Notes: generated from the letters alone by a model not told the origin. Shown: positions 21,579-33,194, counted from the stretch's first letter. The stretch is DNA of 64,000 bases from Acinetobacter equi (GCF_001307195.1 NZ_CP012808.1:558001-622000), one strand, 5' to 3'. Made by a program: numbers and translations.

Positions 21579-22943
21579 TTAAAGTGTCATTGCCGCAATC
21601 CACCCAAAAATCATTAATGGGATGTTGTAATGAATAAAGGTTGGAACAACACTATCCCACATATGATCATGTTGACCATCCATATTTAAACCAGATGTTG
21701 GACCAAGTGTAGAATCTGATGCTGGAGAACCTGCATCACCTAATGCTGCGGCTGTACCAATAATTGCAATTGTTGCTGCGGGGCTAAAACCAAATTGCAA
21801 ACATAATGGAACATAAATAATGGCCAAAATTGGTACTGTTGAAAATGATGAACCGATGCCTAACGTAATTAATAAACCAATTAATAACATCAGAAAAGCA
21901 GCAAGACCTTTACTCTCACCAATCCACTGAACAGATGCTTCAACCAATGCTGGTACTTGATTTGTCGCCTCAATAACTGCAGCAAAACCTTGAGCAGAAA
22001 TCATAATAAAACCAACTAATGCCATCATTCTCATACCAGAGACAATCACATCATCAGCTTCATTCCACTTAAAAATACCTGCACAACTTAGTATAGCAAC
22101 ACCTACTAATCCAGCTAGAATCATGGAATCTGAATACAGTTGAACAACTAAAGTTAATACGATTGCTACCCCAGCCATAAATAACGTAAAGCTTGCAACC
22201 TCTGGTTTTTCACCCGCTTTTGTCATTTTTCCTGAAATTGTTTCACTCGGTGCATCAATATGAATATCTTTATATTCTCGTGGTTTACGATAAGTAAAAA
22301 ATATTGCAATCAATAAACCAATAAACATACCAAATACAGGCAAAGCCATTGCAGCAGGAATTTGATCATATGTGATAGCAAACCCGTACGCTTGACCAAA
22401 AGTATTGATGTTCTGCCCTAAAATATCATTTAGAAAAATTGCACCAAAACCCACAGGAACTAACATATATGTTCCCACAAGACCAAACGTTAAAATACAT
22501 GCAATTAAACGTCGGTCAAGCTTCAAGTGATTGAATACAATTAATAAAGGTGGAATCAATACTGGAATAAAAGCAATATGTACTGGAATTACATTTTGAG
22601 AGAAGATCGCAGCAATAGCGACTGTTGAAAAGATAAGATACTTTACACGGTTTTGGGCTTTTTGATTCGAAGTTCCTTTTAGCTTCGTAATCAATTTATA
22701 AGCTAATAAATCAGGTAATCCAGAACGAGCCAAGGCTAAAGCAAATGCACCTAATACACCATAAGCAAGTGCAATTTGGGCCCCTTTACCTAAGCCTCCA
22801 TTAAATGCATCTAGCGTTCCTTGTAGTCCTAAACCTGCTAATAATCCGCCAGTAATTGCACCTAAGATTAATGCAAATACAACTGGCACTCGCGCTAAAG
22901 ACAAGCCAAACATGACCGCAATAGCAGTAAGAATTGCAAACAT
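21579..22943 (-). CDS. Na+/H+ antiporter family protein (YuiF-like)
   Basis: 454 aa inner-membrane protein with about 11-12 hydrophobic segments. It resembles the Na+/H+ antiporter/ion-transporter superfamily members annotated YuiF: GGLGKGAQIALAYGVLGAFA, SQNVIPVHIAFIPVLIPPLL and, near the C-terminus, GSSFSTVPILAIIYVPL followed by GDAGSPASDSTLGPTSGLN, a polar loop characteristic of this group. Substrate is not decided by sequence; relatives have been linked to Na+/H+ or amino acid (histidine) exchange. Monocistronic. Confidence 0.8.
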   Translation of the reverse strand: MFAILTAIAVMFGLSLARVPVVFALILGAITGGLLAGLGLQGTLDAFNGGLGKGAQIALAYGVLGAFALALARSGLPDLLAYKLITKLKGTSNQKAQNRVKYLIFSTVAIAAIFSQNVIPVHIAFIPVLIPPLLIVFNHLKLDRRLIACILTFGLVGTYMLVPVGFGAIFLNDILGQNINTFGQAYGFAITYDQIPAAMALPVFGMFIGLLIAIFFTYRKPREYKDIHIDAPSETISGKMTKAGEKPEVASFTLFMAGVAIVLTLVVQLYSDSMILAGLVGVAILSCAGIFKWNEADDVIVSGMRMMALVGFIMISAQGFAAVIEATNQVPALVEASVQWIGESKGLAAFLMLLIGLLITLGIGSSFSTVPILAIIYVPLCLQFGFSPAATIAIIGTAAALGDAGSPASDSTLGPTSGLNMDGQHDHMWDSVVPTFIHYNIPLMIFGWIAAMTL

Positions 22944-23172
22944 AGATTAAGTATGAATTTCGAAAAAATTTATTTTAGCAGAGTTTATCTCTTTTGTTCT
23001 TCCACTTATCTAGTTGTTAATATTTTAGTATTAATGAATAAAATTTAATTTATATCGCCTTATTATGTATTTTTAGATATATCTTCTAAAAAATAATGGA
23101 AAATAATACTTGTATAATCACATATTTCATCAAGATCTTTTCCTTAGTATTATAAAAATTTACCAAAAGAAT

Positions 23173-23203
23173 AAAAAGCACCGAATCAATTCAAGTGCTT
23201 TTT
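23173..23203 (-). terminator. Rho-independent terminator of the glycine-zipper lipoprotein gene
   Basis: Read on the minus strand AAAAAGCAC and GTGCTTTTT pair around a 13-base loop, and T residues follow, 16 bases past the stop codon. Confidence 0.8.
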
Positions 23204-23218
23204 ATCAAAAATAATTAA

Positions 23219-23575
23219 TTATTTTTTATCTTCAATTGCTGCACCAGCACCGGCACCAATTGCACCACCAATTGCAGCACCAGTACTACCACCAATTAAT
23301 TCTTTACCAAGAATTGAACCAATAGCACCACCAACACCACTGTATGCTGCATTCGTATTTGAACCATCTTCAACTTTACTACCTACAGCACCACCAGCAC
23401 CAGCACCCACAGCAGCACCAAGACCACCACCAACACGATTACCTGCAGCGCCACCTACAGCACCACCTAATGCTGCAGCACCAATTTGCTGTTCACTTGC
23501 TGTCATGTTTGCACAACCAGCTAAAAGCACAGTTGACAACCCCATAGTACATACAACGCCCATTAACTTTTTCAT
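23219..23575 (-). CDS. Glycine-zipper lipoprotein
   Basis: 118 aa. Lipobox LLAGC (Cys at 21) after a short hydrophobic leader. The mature part is a Gly/Ala-rich repeat (GAAALGGAVGGAAGNRVGGG and similar) forming several glycine-zipper segments with GxxxG spacing, as in the 17-kDa surface antigen/YMGG family. Such proteins sit in or under the outer membrane and may oligomerise. Exact role is unknown. AAGGAAA precedes the ATG and a terminator follows. Confidence 0.85.
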   Translation of the reverse strand: MKKLMGVVCTMGLSTVLLAGCANMTASEQQIGAAALGGAVGGAAGNRVGGGLGAAVGAGAGGAVGSKVEDGSNTNAAYSGVGGAIGSILGKELIGGSTGAAIGGAIGAGAGAAIEDKK

Positions 23576-23856
23576 GACTTTTCCTTTCTACTAAAAATTT
23601 CATCTCAAATAAGGCATTTAAAGAGCACTTATTTAAACTTCAAACAATCTTAATTGAATGATGAATATCATTTTATATGAGTTTTTTACCCATAAAACAT
23701 TATATTTCACTTAAGTGATAGTTATATAACCACACCATTTTATATTTTGTATTCTATTTGTCAGTGGTCTCTAACATACCAGTCAATAAAGCTAAATAAT
23801 TCTTTCTAAAGAAATATTCGCTTTAATAAACATTCTTACAAAAATTATATTTAACG
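23576..23856. other. Non-coding AT-rich stretch with a 12-bp palindrome
   Basis: About 280 bases upstream of the glycine-zipper gene without a supported gene. It contains TCACTTAAGTGA, a perfect 12-bp palindrome at 23707-23718, and the weaker AATGATGAATATCATT at 23657-23672. Neither can be tied to a named regulator. Confidence 0.5.
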
Positions 23857-24391
23857 CTTAGATTAGCATTTGAAGTGCAACACCATGTTGTTACCATAAA
23901 ACCTGACTCGGACTGTTAAAATCGAATCTTTTTCTTGGATAATGATTTAATCATTGGGTAATTTCTGCAATATATGCATCCATATAGTCATTCAAGTCAC
24001 TCCTCTTTAATATATTGTCTGATTAATCCATCTCTACTTTTATCCTGCTGTATAAACCTGTATATGGAATGCAGAGTGACTGAAAATATAAGAAGTAATC
24101 TGTTCCAGACTCCATTGGAGATAAAGATAAGCAATGATTTGTACCCAAATATCATCAGGGATTTTTTGCGATTAGAGCAAGGTCATCTATGCGCTAATTT
24201 ATTGACATATTTAGCGAAATAACCATTTATGGCTCGATTGCGTGCTATTTCTCTAGAAATTATTGAAGGTGAGTGATTTAGCATTCAGATGATATAACGA
24301 TTAAAAAACATTCACTTAACAACGTATAAAACTGATATCTTGCTTCCTTCCAAGAAGTCAATCTTTGTTGCACTTCATTTGAGAATCTAAG
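23857..24391 (-). mobile_element. Degenerate IS30-family element with both terminal inverted repeats
   Basis: The ends are inverted copies: 23857-23882 (reads TGTTGCACTTCAAATGCTAA on the minus strand) and 24366-24391 (TGTTGCACTTCATTTGAGAA), matching at 22 of 26 positions. Between them, minus-strand frames give pieces of an IS30-type transposase in the correct order: WKEARYQFYTLLSE, SPSIISREIARNRAINGYF, IWVQIIAYLYLQWSLEQIT, FIQQDKSRDGLI and finally LNHYPRKRFDFNSPSQVL with VALQMLI. Stops, frameshifts and loss of most of the DDE catalytic core leave about 535 bp of a roughly 1-kb element. It sits directly beyond the rpoC terminator. Confidence 0.85.
23880..24360 (-). pseudogene. IS30-family transposase remnant
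   Basis: Broken coding remnant inside the element above. The N-terminal helix-turn-helix (SIISREIARN, about 24235-24270) and the C-terminal motif (NHYPRKRF, about 23930-23955) are recognisable, but there are in-frame TGA and TAA codons, frame changes near 24170 and 24055, and a large deletion around 23975-24010 that removes the catalytic core. It cannot encode an active transposase. Confidence 0.82.
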
Positions 24392-24396
24392 AAATT

Positions 24397-24425
24397 AAAA
24401 AAGGCACCCGAAGGTGCCTTTTTTT
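24397..24425 (-). terminator. Rho-independent terminator of the rpoBC operon
   Basis: AAAAAAGGCACC and GGTGCCTTTTTT pair around a tight loop, 15 bases past the rpoC stop on the minus strand, with T residues on the 3' side. Confidence 0.9.
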
Positions 24426-24439
24426 CTTACGATTTAAAA

Positions 24440-27400
24440 TTATAAACCGTTATTAAATTCTTCATTAAATGCCTGACTTAAAGCTTGATCTACATCAGAA
24501 AAATCATTTTGAAGCTCAATTTCAGCAGCTTCTGCTTCTTGACGACGACGCTCTAAATGATAAGCCAAACCTGTACCAGCAGGAATCAAGCGACCTACAA
24601 CAACGTTTTCTTTCAGACCACGTAAGTCATCTTCTTTACCTGTTACAGCAGCTTCAGTTAACACACGAGTTGTTTCCTGGAATGATGCAGCAGAGATAAA
24701 TGAGTCAGTAGAAAGCGATGCTTTAGTAATACCCATCAATTGACGCTCAAACTTCGCTGGGAACTTGTTTTGTGCAAGAACAGCTTGGTTTTCACTAACA
24801 ACACGGATGTAATCAACTTGCTCACCCTTAATAAAGCTTGTATCACCACCATCTGTGATATCAACTTTACGAAGCATTTGACGAACAATAACTTCAATGT
24901 GTTTATCGTTGATTTTTACACCTTGTAGACGGTAAACGTCTTGAACTTCGTTCACGATGTAGTTAGTCAACGCCACTTCACCTTTCAGACGTAAAATGTC
25001 ATGTGGGTTTTGTGGGCCGTCAGAGATAGTTTCACCACGGTTTACATGCTCACCTTCGAACACGTTAATCGTACGCCACTTCGGAATTAACTCTTCGTAA
25101 ATCTCAGAGCCATCATCTGGAGTGATTACAAGACGGTTCTTACCTTTAGTCTCTTTACCAAAGCTTACAACACCTGACACTTCTGCAAGGATTGCATGCT
25201 CTTTTGGTTTACGAGCTTCGAACAAGTCAGCTACACGTGGAAGACCACCGGTAATATCACGAGTACGTGAAGTTTCTTGTGGCACACGACCAATAACGTC
25301 ACCAACACCAATCGTCTCACCATCGCGAACCTGAAGGATCGTATTTTGTGGTAAGAAGTAGAATTGTTCACCACCATCAACTGTGTCTAATACAACTGCT
25401 GGACGTAAATCTTTACCAGATGCAGGACGTGAAGTCACTGGTAAGATTTCAATTGTCGACATACCTGTTGCATCATCAGTCTTAGTCGTAACAGTCACAC
25501 CATCAGCGATTTGGCTGAAACGTACTTTACCTGCAACTTCTGTTACCAATGGATGTGTATGCGGATCCCAAGTTGCAACAACCCCTCCAGCTTCTACGAT
25601 ATCACCATCCTTAAGAAGAATTGATGCACCATAAGGAAGCTTATAACGTTCGCGCTCACGACCAATATCATCAGCAATACCAATTTCACCTGAACGTGAA
25701 ACAGATACTAAGTGACCTTTCGCATGTTGAACAGTTTTCACATTGTGGAAACGTACTGTACCTTTGTTACGTACTTGTACACTGTTCGCAGCAGAAGTTC
25801 GGCTTGCAGCACCACCCACGTGGAATGTACGCATTGTTAACTGTGTACCTGGCTCACCAATTGATTGAGCAGCCATTACACCCACAGATTCACCTGGGTT
25901 TACCAAATGACCGCGAGCAAGGTCACGACCGTAACATTTCGCACATACACCGAATGTAGATTCACAAGAAACAACTGAACGTACTTTCACTTCGTCGACA
26001 CCATTGTCTTCGAGGAATACAGCTAATTTTTCATCAATCAATGTATTACGTGGAAGAAGAACTTCTTCAGTTCCAGGTTTTTTCACATCTTCAGCAATAA
26101 CACGACCCAGTACTCGAGTACCTAAGTTCTCGATTACATCACCACCTTGAATGAATGGAGTCATTACAAGACCAGATAACGTACCACAATCAGGCTCAGT
26201 AATTACTAAGTCTTGTGCAACGTCAACTAAACGACGAGTTAAGTAACCAGAGTTAGCTGTTTTAAGTGCTGTATCGGCCAAACCTTTACGTGCACCGTGT
26301 GTTGAAATGAAGTACTGAAGTACTGTCAAACCTTCACGGAAGTTTGCTTTAATTGGAGTTTCAATGATCGAACCATCCGGTTTCGCCATCAAACCACGCA
26401 TACCAGCAAGCTGACGAATCTGAGCTGCCGAACCACGGGCACCAGAATCAGACATCATGTAGATTGAGTTGAATGATTTTTGCTTCTCATCTTCACCCTG
26501 TTTGTTTTTCACAGTGGTGTAAGACAAGTTGTCCATCATCGCTTTCGCTACTTGGTCGTTTGTACGTGCCCAAATATCGACAACTTTGTTATAACGTTCA
26601 CCAGCAGTTACGAAACCTTGCTCGAATTGATGTTCAATTTCACGAACTTCAGTTTCAGCTTTTTCAATAATTGCCTGCTTTGTAGGTGGAATAAGCATGT
26701 CTTCCATACCTACTGATACACCTGAACGAGTTGCTTGACGGAAGCCTAAGTACATCAATTGGTCAGCAAAGATTACTGTATCTTTTAGACCTAACTTACG
26801 GTAGCAAGAGTTGATGATCTTAGAAATGTTTTTCTTCGTCATTTCAACGTTAATTTGTTGGAAATCCATACCTTTTGGTACAACTTCCCAAAGTAAACAA
26901 CGTCCTGGCGTAGTATCCACAACAATCGTTTGTTGTTCACGGTTACCATCTTCGTCAATTACAGTTTGGTGTACACGTGCTTTAACACGAGCATGTAAAT
27001 CAACTTGACCAGTAGCAAGTGCACGGTTTACTTCATCAGTATCCGCAAACACCATGCCTTCACCTTTGGCATTGATCGCATCACGCGTGATGTAATACAA
27101 ACCTAAGACAACGTCCTGAGAAGGTACGATGATCGGCTCACCATTCGCTGGAGACAAGATGTTGTTTGTAGACATCATTAACGCACGAGCTTCTAATTGA
27201 GCTTCAAGTGTTAATGGAACGTGTACCGCCATTTGGTCACCATCGAAGTCGGCGTTAAACGCAGCACATACGAGTGGGTGAAGACGGATTGCCTTACCTT
27301 CAATAAGTGTAGGTTCAAATGCTTGAAGACCTAAACGGTGAAGTGTTGGCGCACGGTTCAACATTACTGGATGTTGACGAATTACAGATGCAAGAACGTC

Positions 27401-28642
27401 CCAAACTTCTGGAGTTTCACGCTCAACCATTTTCTTCGCAGCTTTAATGGTTGTCGCTTGACCTGAAGCTTGTAGCTTAGCAAAGATAAATGGCTTGAAT
27501 AATTCAAGTGCCATTTTCTTCGGAAGACCACATTGGTGTAAACGAAGGTTTGGACCTACTGTAATTACAGAACGACCAGAGTAGTCAACACGCTTACCAA
27601 GTAAGTTTTGACGGAAACGACCTTGTTTACCTTTGATCATATCTGCCAAAGATTTAAGAGGACGTTTATTAGAACCTGTAATTGCACGACCACGACGACC
27701 GTTATCTAACAATGCATCTACAGATTCTTGTAACATACGTTTTTCGTTACGTACGATAATATCTGGCGCTGCAAGGTCAAGAAGGCGTTTTAAACGGTTA
27801 TTACGGTTAATTACACGACGATAAAGATCATTCAAGTCAGAAGTCGCGAAACGACCACCTTCAAGAGGTACTAATGGACGAAGATCTGGTGGAAGAACTG
27901 GTAATACAGTTAGCACCATCCATTCTGGTTTGTTATTAGACTCTTTGAACGCTTCCATTAACTTCAAACGTTTAGATGCTTTTTTAAGCTTAGTTTCTGA
28001 AGTTGTATTTGGAATTTCTTCACGAAGACGTGAAATTTCGTTTTCAAGATCGATGTCTTTTAACAAGTCTTGAACTGCTTCTGCACCCATTTTCGCAACG
28101 AATTCATCACCGTGCTCTTCTAACGCATTGAAGTATTCTTCATCGTTAAGAAGTTGGTATTTCTCAAATGGAGTCATACCTGGATCAGTTACTACATAAG
28201 ATTCGAAATACAATACGCGTTCGATATCACGTAGCGTCATGTCTAAAAGAAGACCAATACGGCTAGGAAGTGATTTCAAGAACCAAATGTGTGCAACTGG
28301 TGAAGCAAGCTCAATGTGACCCATACGTTCACGACGAACTTTCGCAGTTGTTACTTCAACGCCACATTTTTCACAAATGACGCCTTTATATTTCATACGC
28401 TTGTATTTACCACACAAGCATTCATAATCTTTTACTGGTCCAAAAATTTTGGCGCAGAATAAACCATCACGTTCTGGTTTGAACGTACGATAGTTAATTG
28501 TCTCTGGCTTTTTAACTTCACCATGAGACCATGACTTAATCATTTCTGGTGACGCAAGACCAATACGGATGCGGTCGAACTCAACTGGAGCATGACCATC
28601 AGAATCCGTCTTTTTGCGCATGATATCGAGCAAGTCTTTCAA
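24440..28642 (-). CDS. rpoC: DNA-directed RNA polymerase subunit beta'
   Basis: 1400 aa from a TTG start at 28642. The TTG follows a GGAG site by seven bases, and the product begins (L/M)[10 protein letters not shown], aligning with E. coli MKDLL. A GTG further upstream (28690) would add 16 unsupported residues. Zn-binding [19 protein letters not shown] is near the N-terminus. The catalytic Mg-binding [12 protein letters not shown] is near residue 462. The trigger-loop region has [19 protein letters not shown] and the second Zn site reads [15 protein letters not shown]. Last gene of the operon, 158 bases after rpoB with a palindromic repeat in between. Confidence 0.97.
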   Translation of the reverse strand: MKDLLDIMRKKTDSDGHAPVEFDRIRIGLASPEMIKSWSHGEVKKPETINYRTFKPERDGLFCAKIFGPVKDYECLCGKYKRMKYKGVICEKCGVEVTTAKVRRERMGHIELASPVAHIWFLKSLPSRIGLLLDMTLRDIERVLYFESYVVTDPGMTPFEKYQLLNDEEYFNALEEHGDEFVAKMGAEAVQDLLKDIDLENEISRLREEIPNTTSETKLKKASKRLKLMEAFKESNNKPEWMVLTVLPVLPPDLRPLVPLEGGRFATSDLNDLYRRVINRNNRLKRLLDLAAPDIIVRNEKRMLQESVDALLDNGRRGRAITGSNKRPLKSLADMIKGKQGRFRQNLLGKRVDYSGRSVITVGPNLRLHQCGLPKKMALELFKPFIFAKLQASGQATTIKAAKKMVERETPEVWDVLASVIRQHPVMLNRAPTLHRLGLQAFEPTLIEGKAIRLHPLVCAAFNADFDGDQMAVHVPLTLEAQLEARALMMSTNNILSPANGEPIIVPSQDVVLGLYYITRDAINAKGEGMVFADTDEVNRALATGQVDLHARVKARVHQTVIDEDGNREQQTIVVDTTPGRCLLWEVVPKGMDFQQINVEMTKKNISKIINSCYRKLGLKDTVIFADQLMYLGFRQATRSGVSVGMEDMLIPPTKQAIIEKAETEVREIEHQFEQGFVTAGERYNKVVDIWARTNDQVAKAMMDNLSYTTVKNKQGEDEKQKSFNSIYMMSDSGARGSAAQIRQLAGMRGLMAKPDGSIIETPIKANFREGLTVLQYFISTHGARKGLADTALKTANSGYLTRRLVDVAQDLVITEPDCGTLSGLVMTPFIQGGDVIENLGTRVLGRVIAEDVKKPGTEEVLLPRNTLIDEKLAVFLEDNGVDEVKVRSVVSCESTFGVCAKCYGRDLARGHLVNPGESVGVMAAQSIGEPGTQLTMRTFHVGGAASRTSAANSVQVRNKGTVRFHNVKTVQHAKGHLVSVSRSGEIGIADDIGRERERYKLPYGASILLKDGDIVEAGGVVATWDPHTHPLVTEVAGKVRFSQIADGVTVTTKTDDATGMSTIEILPVTSRPASGKDLRPAVVLDTVDGGEQFYFLPQNTILQVRDGETIGVGDVIGRVPQETSRTRDITGGLPRVADLFEARKPKEHAILAEVSGVVSFGKETKGKNRLVITPDDGSEIYEELIPKWRTINVFEGEHVNRGETISDGPQNPHDILRLKGEVALTNYIVNEVQDVYRLQGVKINDKHIEVIVRQMLRKVDITDGGDTSFIKGEQVDYIRVVSENQAVLAQNKFPAKFERQLMGITKASLSTDSFISAASFQETTRVLTEAAVTGKEDDLRGLKENVVVGRLIPAGTGLAYHLERRRQEAEAAEIELQNDFSDVDQALSQAFNEEFNNGL

Positions 28643-28734
28643 TTTTTTTCTCCGTGTGTCGAGAAGATTTTCATTTCCCGACTGGGTCACAAATATTGTT
28701 TTTTGACTGAATTAGGAATCCCAAGAATCCCCCC

Positions 28735-28799
28735 TAAATCTCCCTTTTACGAAGGGAGACTTCCTCCCCTCTTTCTTAAAGAGGGGTTGGGAGAGATTT
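28735..28799. repeat. Palindromic intergenic repeat between rpoB and rpoC
   Basis: The unit has an outer pair (AAATCTCCC ... GGGAGAGATTT) enclosing two perfect hairpins: CTCCCTT/AAGGGAG with a TTACG loop (28740-28758) and CCCCTCTTT/AAAGAGGGG with a CTT loop (28766-28786). It abuts the rpoB stop codon. Its composition is unlike the flanking DNA and it resembles the element in the gluQ start region (61045-61105): both carry CTCCCAA followed by CCCTCT. This looks like a mobile, non-coding repeat family. Confidence 0.75.
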
Positions 28800-28800
28800 C

Positions 28801-31800
28801 TTAGTCACCATTTTTCAGTTCAATGTTGATACCTAAAGAACGGATCTCTTTAGTCAATACGTTGAACGATTCAGGCATACCTGGGTCCATATAATGGTTA
28901 CCATCTACAATGTTCTTATAGATACGAGTACGACCTTCAACGTCATCCGACTTAACTGTAAGCATTTCTTGAAGTGTATAAGCTGCGCCATATGCTTCAA
29001 GTGCCCAAACCTCCATCTCACCGAAACGCTGACCACCGAATTGTGCTTTACCACCAAGCGGCTGTTGCGTTACAAGAGAATAAGAACCTGTAGAACGAGC
29101 ATGCATTTTGTCATCAACCAAGTGGTTAAGCTTCAACATGTACATGTAACCTACAGTTACTGGACGGTCGAATTGTTCACCTGTACGACCATCATAAAGA
29201 ATAGTTTGACCAGTACGTGAAATGCCACCAAGTTCTAGTAAATCTTTGATTTGTGATTCTTCAGCACCATCGAATACCGGAGTTGCTAAAGGAACACCAG
29301 CTCGTAAGTTACCAGAAAGCGTTAAAATTTCTTGATCAGTTAAGCTATCAAGATCTTCTTGCTCGCCACCAACTTTGTTGTAAATCTTGTCTAAGAATTC
29401 ACGAAGCTCAAGTACGGTACGCTGTTCTTTCATCATCTTGTCAATCTTATCGCCAAGACCTTTTGCAGCCATACCTAAGTGAGTTTCTAGAATCTGACCC
29501 ACGTTCATACGTGATGGTACACCCAGTGGGTTAAGTACAACATCAACAGGTACACCGTTTGCATCATGTGGCATGTCTTCGACTGGTAAGATGTTAGATA
29601 CAACACCCTTGTTACCGTGACGACCCGCCATCTTATCACCAGGTTGGATACGACGTTTTACAGCTAAGTAAACTTTAACAACTTTCAACACGCCAGTTGT
29701 TAATTCATCACCTGTAGAAAGTTTGCGTTTTTTCTCTGCAAATTTCTCATCAATCTCTTGGCTCTTCTCTTTCAAGAATACTTGAATTTGAGTTAAGCGT
29801 TCAGCGATTGCTTCATCACTTGGTTGAATGTCAAGTAAATCAACAAGTTCTAAACCAGATAACAAATCTTCAGTAAGTTTGTCACCACGTTTAGTAGAAC
29901 CACCACCGTTAGATTCTTGACCTTTCAACAAGCGAACAATACGTTCACGTGCAGCCTCTTCAAAGATTTTGAATTCTTCTTTCAAATCTTTACGGTAAGC
30001 ATCTAATTGAGCTTTTTCAATTGCTTGAGCACGATCATCTTTTTCTAGACCATCACGTGTAAACACTTGAACGTCAATTACAGTACCTTTAACACCTGAA
30101 GATACGCGTAAAGATGAATCTTTAACGTCAGCAGCTTTTTCACCAAAAATTGCACGTAACAATTTTTCTTCTGGTGTTAACTGCGTTTCACCTTTAGGCG
30201 TTACTTTACCTACAAGGATGTCACCAGCAGTAACTTCAGCACCAATGTAAACGATACCTGACTCATCAAGTTTAGAAAGCGCAGCTTCACCTACGTTAGG
30301 AATATCGGCAGTAATTTCTTCTGCACCTAACTTAGTATCACGTGCTACACATGACAATTCTTGAATATGAATCGAAGTCAAACGATCTTCTTGAAGAACA
30401 CGTTCAGATAATAAAATCGAGTCTTCGTAGTTATAACCGTTCCAAGTCATGAATGCTACGCGCATGTTTTGACCAAGTGCTAATTCACCACCATCAGTAG
30501 ATGGACCATCAGCAAGAACGTCACCACGACCAACTTTATCACCCAAGTTCACAAGAACTTTTTGGTTAATACAAGTATTTTGGTTTGAACGTGTATATTT
30601 GATTAAGTTGTAGATATCTACACCCGCTTCACCCGCGATCATTTCATCTTCGTTTACACGAATAACAACACGAGAAGCGTCTACAAACTCAATACGTCCA
30701 CCACGTTTCGCGATCACACATACACCAGAGTCATGTGCTACGTTCGCTTCCATACCTGTACCAACAAGTGGTTTATCAGCGATTAACGTAGGAACAGCCT
30801 GACGTTGCATGTTTGAACCCATTAATGCACGGTTCGCATCATCGTGTTCAAGGAATGGAATAAGTGATGCCGCTACAGATACAACCTGCTGAGCAGATAC
30901 ATCCATATGTGTCACTTTTTCTGGTGGCATACGTACGAATTCGCCTTGATGACGAACAGATACAACTTCTTCGATTAAATTGCCATCTTTATCCATTGCA
31001 GAATCGGCCTGTGCAATTACAGTACCTACTTCTTCAATTGCAGATAAATATTCAACATCATCAGTTACACGACCATTAACAACTCTGCGGTATGGTGTTT
31101 CTAAGAAACCAAAATTATTACATTTTGCATACACAGAAAGAGAGTTGATCAAACCAATGTTTGGTCCCTCAGGAGTCTCAATTGGACATACACGACCATA
31201 GTGAGTTTGATGTACGTCACGTACTTCAAAGCCCGCACGCTCACGTGTCAAGCCACCAGGCCCAAGTGCTGAAACACGACGTTTGTGTGTAATTTCAGAT
31301 AATGGGTTATTTTGGTCCATAAACTGAGATAACTGGCTTGAACCAAAGAATTCTTTAATTGCAGCAGCAACTGGCTTCGCATTGATTAAATCTTGCGGAG
31401 ACAAGTTATCAGTTTCAGCTTGGCTTAAACGCTCTTTAACAGCACGTTCAACACGTACAAGACCAACACGGAATTGGTTTTCTGTCATTTCACCAACAGA
31501 ACGTACACGACGGTTACCCAAGTGATCGATATCATCGACTTCACCTTTACCGTTACGAATTTCAACTAATGTTTTTAATACATCAGTAATATCTTCGTTT
31601 GAAAGAATACCTTCAACTTCACGTGACTTCTGATCTGTACCAACTTCGTAAGGACGACCTAAACGACGGTTGAACTTCATACGACCTACCGGTGATAAGT
31701 CATAACGTTCTGAAGAGAAGAATAAGTTGTTAAATAAGTTCTCAGCTGCTTCTTTTGTTGGTGGCTCACCTGGGCGCATTACTTTGTAGATTTCTACAAG

Positions 31801-32889
31801 TGCTTCTTCACGACCAGTTGTCGTATCTGCACGTAATGAATCAGCAATGAATGAACCACGATCAATATCATTCGTAAATAGAATATTAAATTCTTTAATG
31901 CCACCTTCAGCAATTTTCACCATTACGTCATGGCTTAATACTGTATTTGCAGCAATTACTTCACCATCGCGTAAAGTAAGATTTTCCGCTGTAATACGTT
32001 CATATAAGTATTCATCAGGAACTGAAAGCTTTTCTAAGCCAGCAGCTTCCATTTGACGTACATGACGTGCATTAATACGTTTACCTTGCTCAACAATCAC
32101 TTTACCTTCATTGTCTGTGATGTCGAATTGAGCCATTTCGCCACGCAGGCGTTCAGGCACAAGGTCAATTTGATAACTACCCATATCTAGGTATACAGGT
32201 ACTTTTTCGTAGAACAAATCTAAAATTTGCTCATCGTTATAACCTAAAGCACGTAAAATAACTGTCGCTAATAACTTACGACGACGGTCAATACGTACGT
32301 ATACGAGATCTTTCGCATCAAATTCAAAGTCTAACCATGAACCACGGTAAGGAATGATACGAGCAGAATAAAGTACTTTACCACTTGAGTGCGTTTTACC
32401 TTTATCGTGGTCGAAGAACACACCTGGTGAACGATGTAATTGAGATACAATTACACGCTCAGTACCGTTAATTACAAATGTACCGTTATCAGTCATCAGA
32501 GGCATTTCGCCCATGTAAACTTCTTGCTCACGTACATCTTTAATTGATTTCGTTTCACGATCTTTTAGGATCAAACGAATTTTTACACGCATTGGTGCAG
32601 CATAAGTTGAGCCACGAAGAATACATTCGCGTACATCAAACTCAGGCTTACCAAGACTATACTCAACAAATTCTAAAGCAGCATTGCCAGAATAACTTTC
32701 AATAGGAAAAACTGAACGAAATGCGGCTTGGAGACCGATATCTTCGCGGTTTTTTGGTGATTTGCCATCTTGTAAGAATGTTCTGTACGAGTCGACTTGA
32801 ATCGCGAGCAGGTACGGAGCATCCATAACGCTAGGCAATTTACCAAAATTCTTACGGATCCGTTTCTTTTCGGTATATGAGTATGCCAT
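28801..32889 (-). CDS. rpoB: DNA-directed RNA polymerase subunit beta
   Basis: 1362 aa, typical for Acinetobacter. The rifampicin region (about residues 515-545) reads [20 protein letters not shown] followed by [11 protein letters not shown], with wild-type residues at the positions equivalent to D516, H526 and S531 of E. coli. Conserved core motifs include [10 protein letters not shown] and the C-terminal [24 protein letters not shown] lies six bases before the ATG. Follows rplL after about 300 bases containing two hairpins. Confidence 0.99.
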   Translation of the reverse strand: MAYSYTEKKRIRKNFGKLPSVMDAPYLLAIQVDSYRTFLQDGKSPKNREDIGLQAAFRSVFPIESYSGNAALEFVEYSLGKPEFDVRECILRGSTYAAPMRVKIRLILKDRETKSIKDVREQEVYMGEMPLMTDNGTFVINGTERVIVSQLHRSPGVFFDHDKGKTHSSGKVLYSARIIPYRGSWLDFEFDAKDLVYVRIDRRRKLLATVILRALGYNDEQILDLFYEKVPVYLDMGSYQIDLVPERLRGEMAQFDITDNEGKVIVEQGKRINARHVRQMEAAGLEKLSVPDEYLYERITAENLTLRDGEVIAANTVLSHDVMVKIAEGGIKEFNILFTNDIDRGSFIADSLRADTTTGREEALVEIYKVMRPGEPPTKEAAENLFNNLFFSSERYDLSPVGRMKFNRRLGRPYEVGTDQKSREVEGILSNEDITDVLKTLVEIRNGKGEVDDIDHLGNRRVRSVGEMTENQFRVGLVRVERAVKERLSQAETDNLSPQDLINAKPVAAAIKEFFGSSQLSQFMDQNNPLSEITHKRRVSALGPGGLTRERAGFEVRDVHQTHYGRVCPIETPEGPNIGLINSLSVYAKCNNFGFLETPYRRVVNGRVTDDVEYLSAIEEVGTVIAQADSAMDKDGNLIEEVVSVRHQGEFVRMPPEKVTHMDVSAQQVVSVAASLIPFLEHDDANRALMGSNMQRQAVPTLIADKPLVGTGMEANVAHDSGVCVIAKRGGRIEFVDASRVVIRVNEDEMIAGEAGVDIYNLIKYTRSNQNTCINQKVLVNLGDKVGRGDVLADGPSTDGGELALGQNMRVAFMTWNGYNYEDSILLSERVLQEDRLTSIHIQELSCVARDTKLGAEEITADIPNVGEAALSKLDESGIVYIGAEVTAGDILVGKVTPKGETQLTPEEKLLRAIFGEKAADVKDSSLRVSSGVKGTVIDVQVFTRDGLEKDDRAQAIEKAQLDAYRKDLKEEFKIFEEAARERIVRLLKGQESNGGGSTKRGDKLTEDLLSGLELVDLLDIQPSDEAIAERLTQIQVFLKEKSQEIDEKFAEKKRKLSTGDELTTGVLKVVKVYLAVKRRIQPGDKMAGRHGNKGVVSNILPVEDMPHDANGVPVDVVLNPLGVPSRMNVGQILETHLGMAAKGLGDKIDKMMKEQRTVLELREFLDKIYNKVGGEQEDLDSLTDQEILTLSGNLRAGVPLATPVFDGAEESQIKDLLELGGISRTGQTILYDGRTGEQFDRPVTVGYMYMLKLNHLVDDKMHARSTGSYSLVTQQPLGGKAQFGGQRFGEMEVWALEAYGAAYTLQEMLTVKSDDVEGRTRIYKNIVDGNHYMDPGMPESFNVLTKEIRSLGINIELKNGD

Positions 32890-33122
32890 CTGGAGTCCTC
32901 GGAAAGTGTAACCAAGCCCGCCTGCAGAACGGACTTAGAAGGAATTACGCAGGCCGATATGGCCACCACTTTTACAAATGCTGCAATTTTTAGTGGTATT
33001 AAAACGCTTAGCAATATTTTCGAATATGGAAAAATATTGGTAAGCGTTTGATTATTATCTTTATTTTAATTTGTTGGTTTTTAGATCACAACAAACAAAA
33101 ATCGAGCCGATTATTGTAACGC

Positions 33123-33158
33123 AAAAAGGCTGATGACCCAAGAGCCATCAGCCATTTT
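33123..33158 (-). terminator. Attenuator-like hairpin between rplL and rpoB
   Basis: Minus strand: GGCTGATG and CATCAGCC form an 8-bp stem with a 10-base loop followed by TTTTTGC, a short T tract. Position and weak tail suit a partial terminator that lets some transcription reach rpoB. Confidence 0.65.
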
Positions 33159-33160
33159 TT

Positions 33161-33186
33161 GGAGTCGATTATAAAAAATCGACTCC
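33161..33186 (-). other. Hairpin immediately after rplL
   Basis: GGAGTCGATT and AATCGACTCC pair perfectly over 10 bp around a 6-base loop, nine bases past the rplL stop and directly before the attenuator-like hairpin. It may be a processing site or a 3' stabiliser for the ribosomal mRNA. Confidence 0.6.
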
Positions 33187-33194
33187 CCTTAAGA

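Larger units (their letters stand above)
32890..33194 (-). other. rplL-rpoB intergenic region
   Basis: 305 bases with no gene. It holds the two tandem hairpins listed separately (33123-33186) and an AT-rich rpoB leader. In E. coli the same interval carries a partial attenuator and an RNase III site, which balance ribosomal protein and polymerase synthesis; the same use here is inferred. Confidence 0.6.

Noticed and set aside
23657..23672. Fur-box-like AATGATGAATATCATT
   Set aside because: Only a partial inverted repeat and not near a gene with an iron-related role.
23974..24222. 82-aa plus-strand ORF between rpoC and the glycine-zipper gene
   Set aside because: It is antisense to the decayed IS30 transposase, whose fragments read better on the other strand; no ribosome site or family match.
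28643..28690. Longer RpoC from a GTG at 28690
   Set aside because: The extra 16 residues are not part of the conserved protein, and the ribosome site fits the TTG.
31250..31360. Rifampicin resistance mutation in rpoB
   Set aside because: The resistance region has the usual sensitive residues at the key positions.
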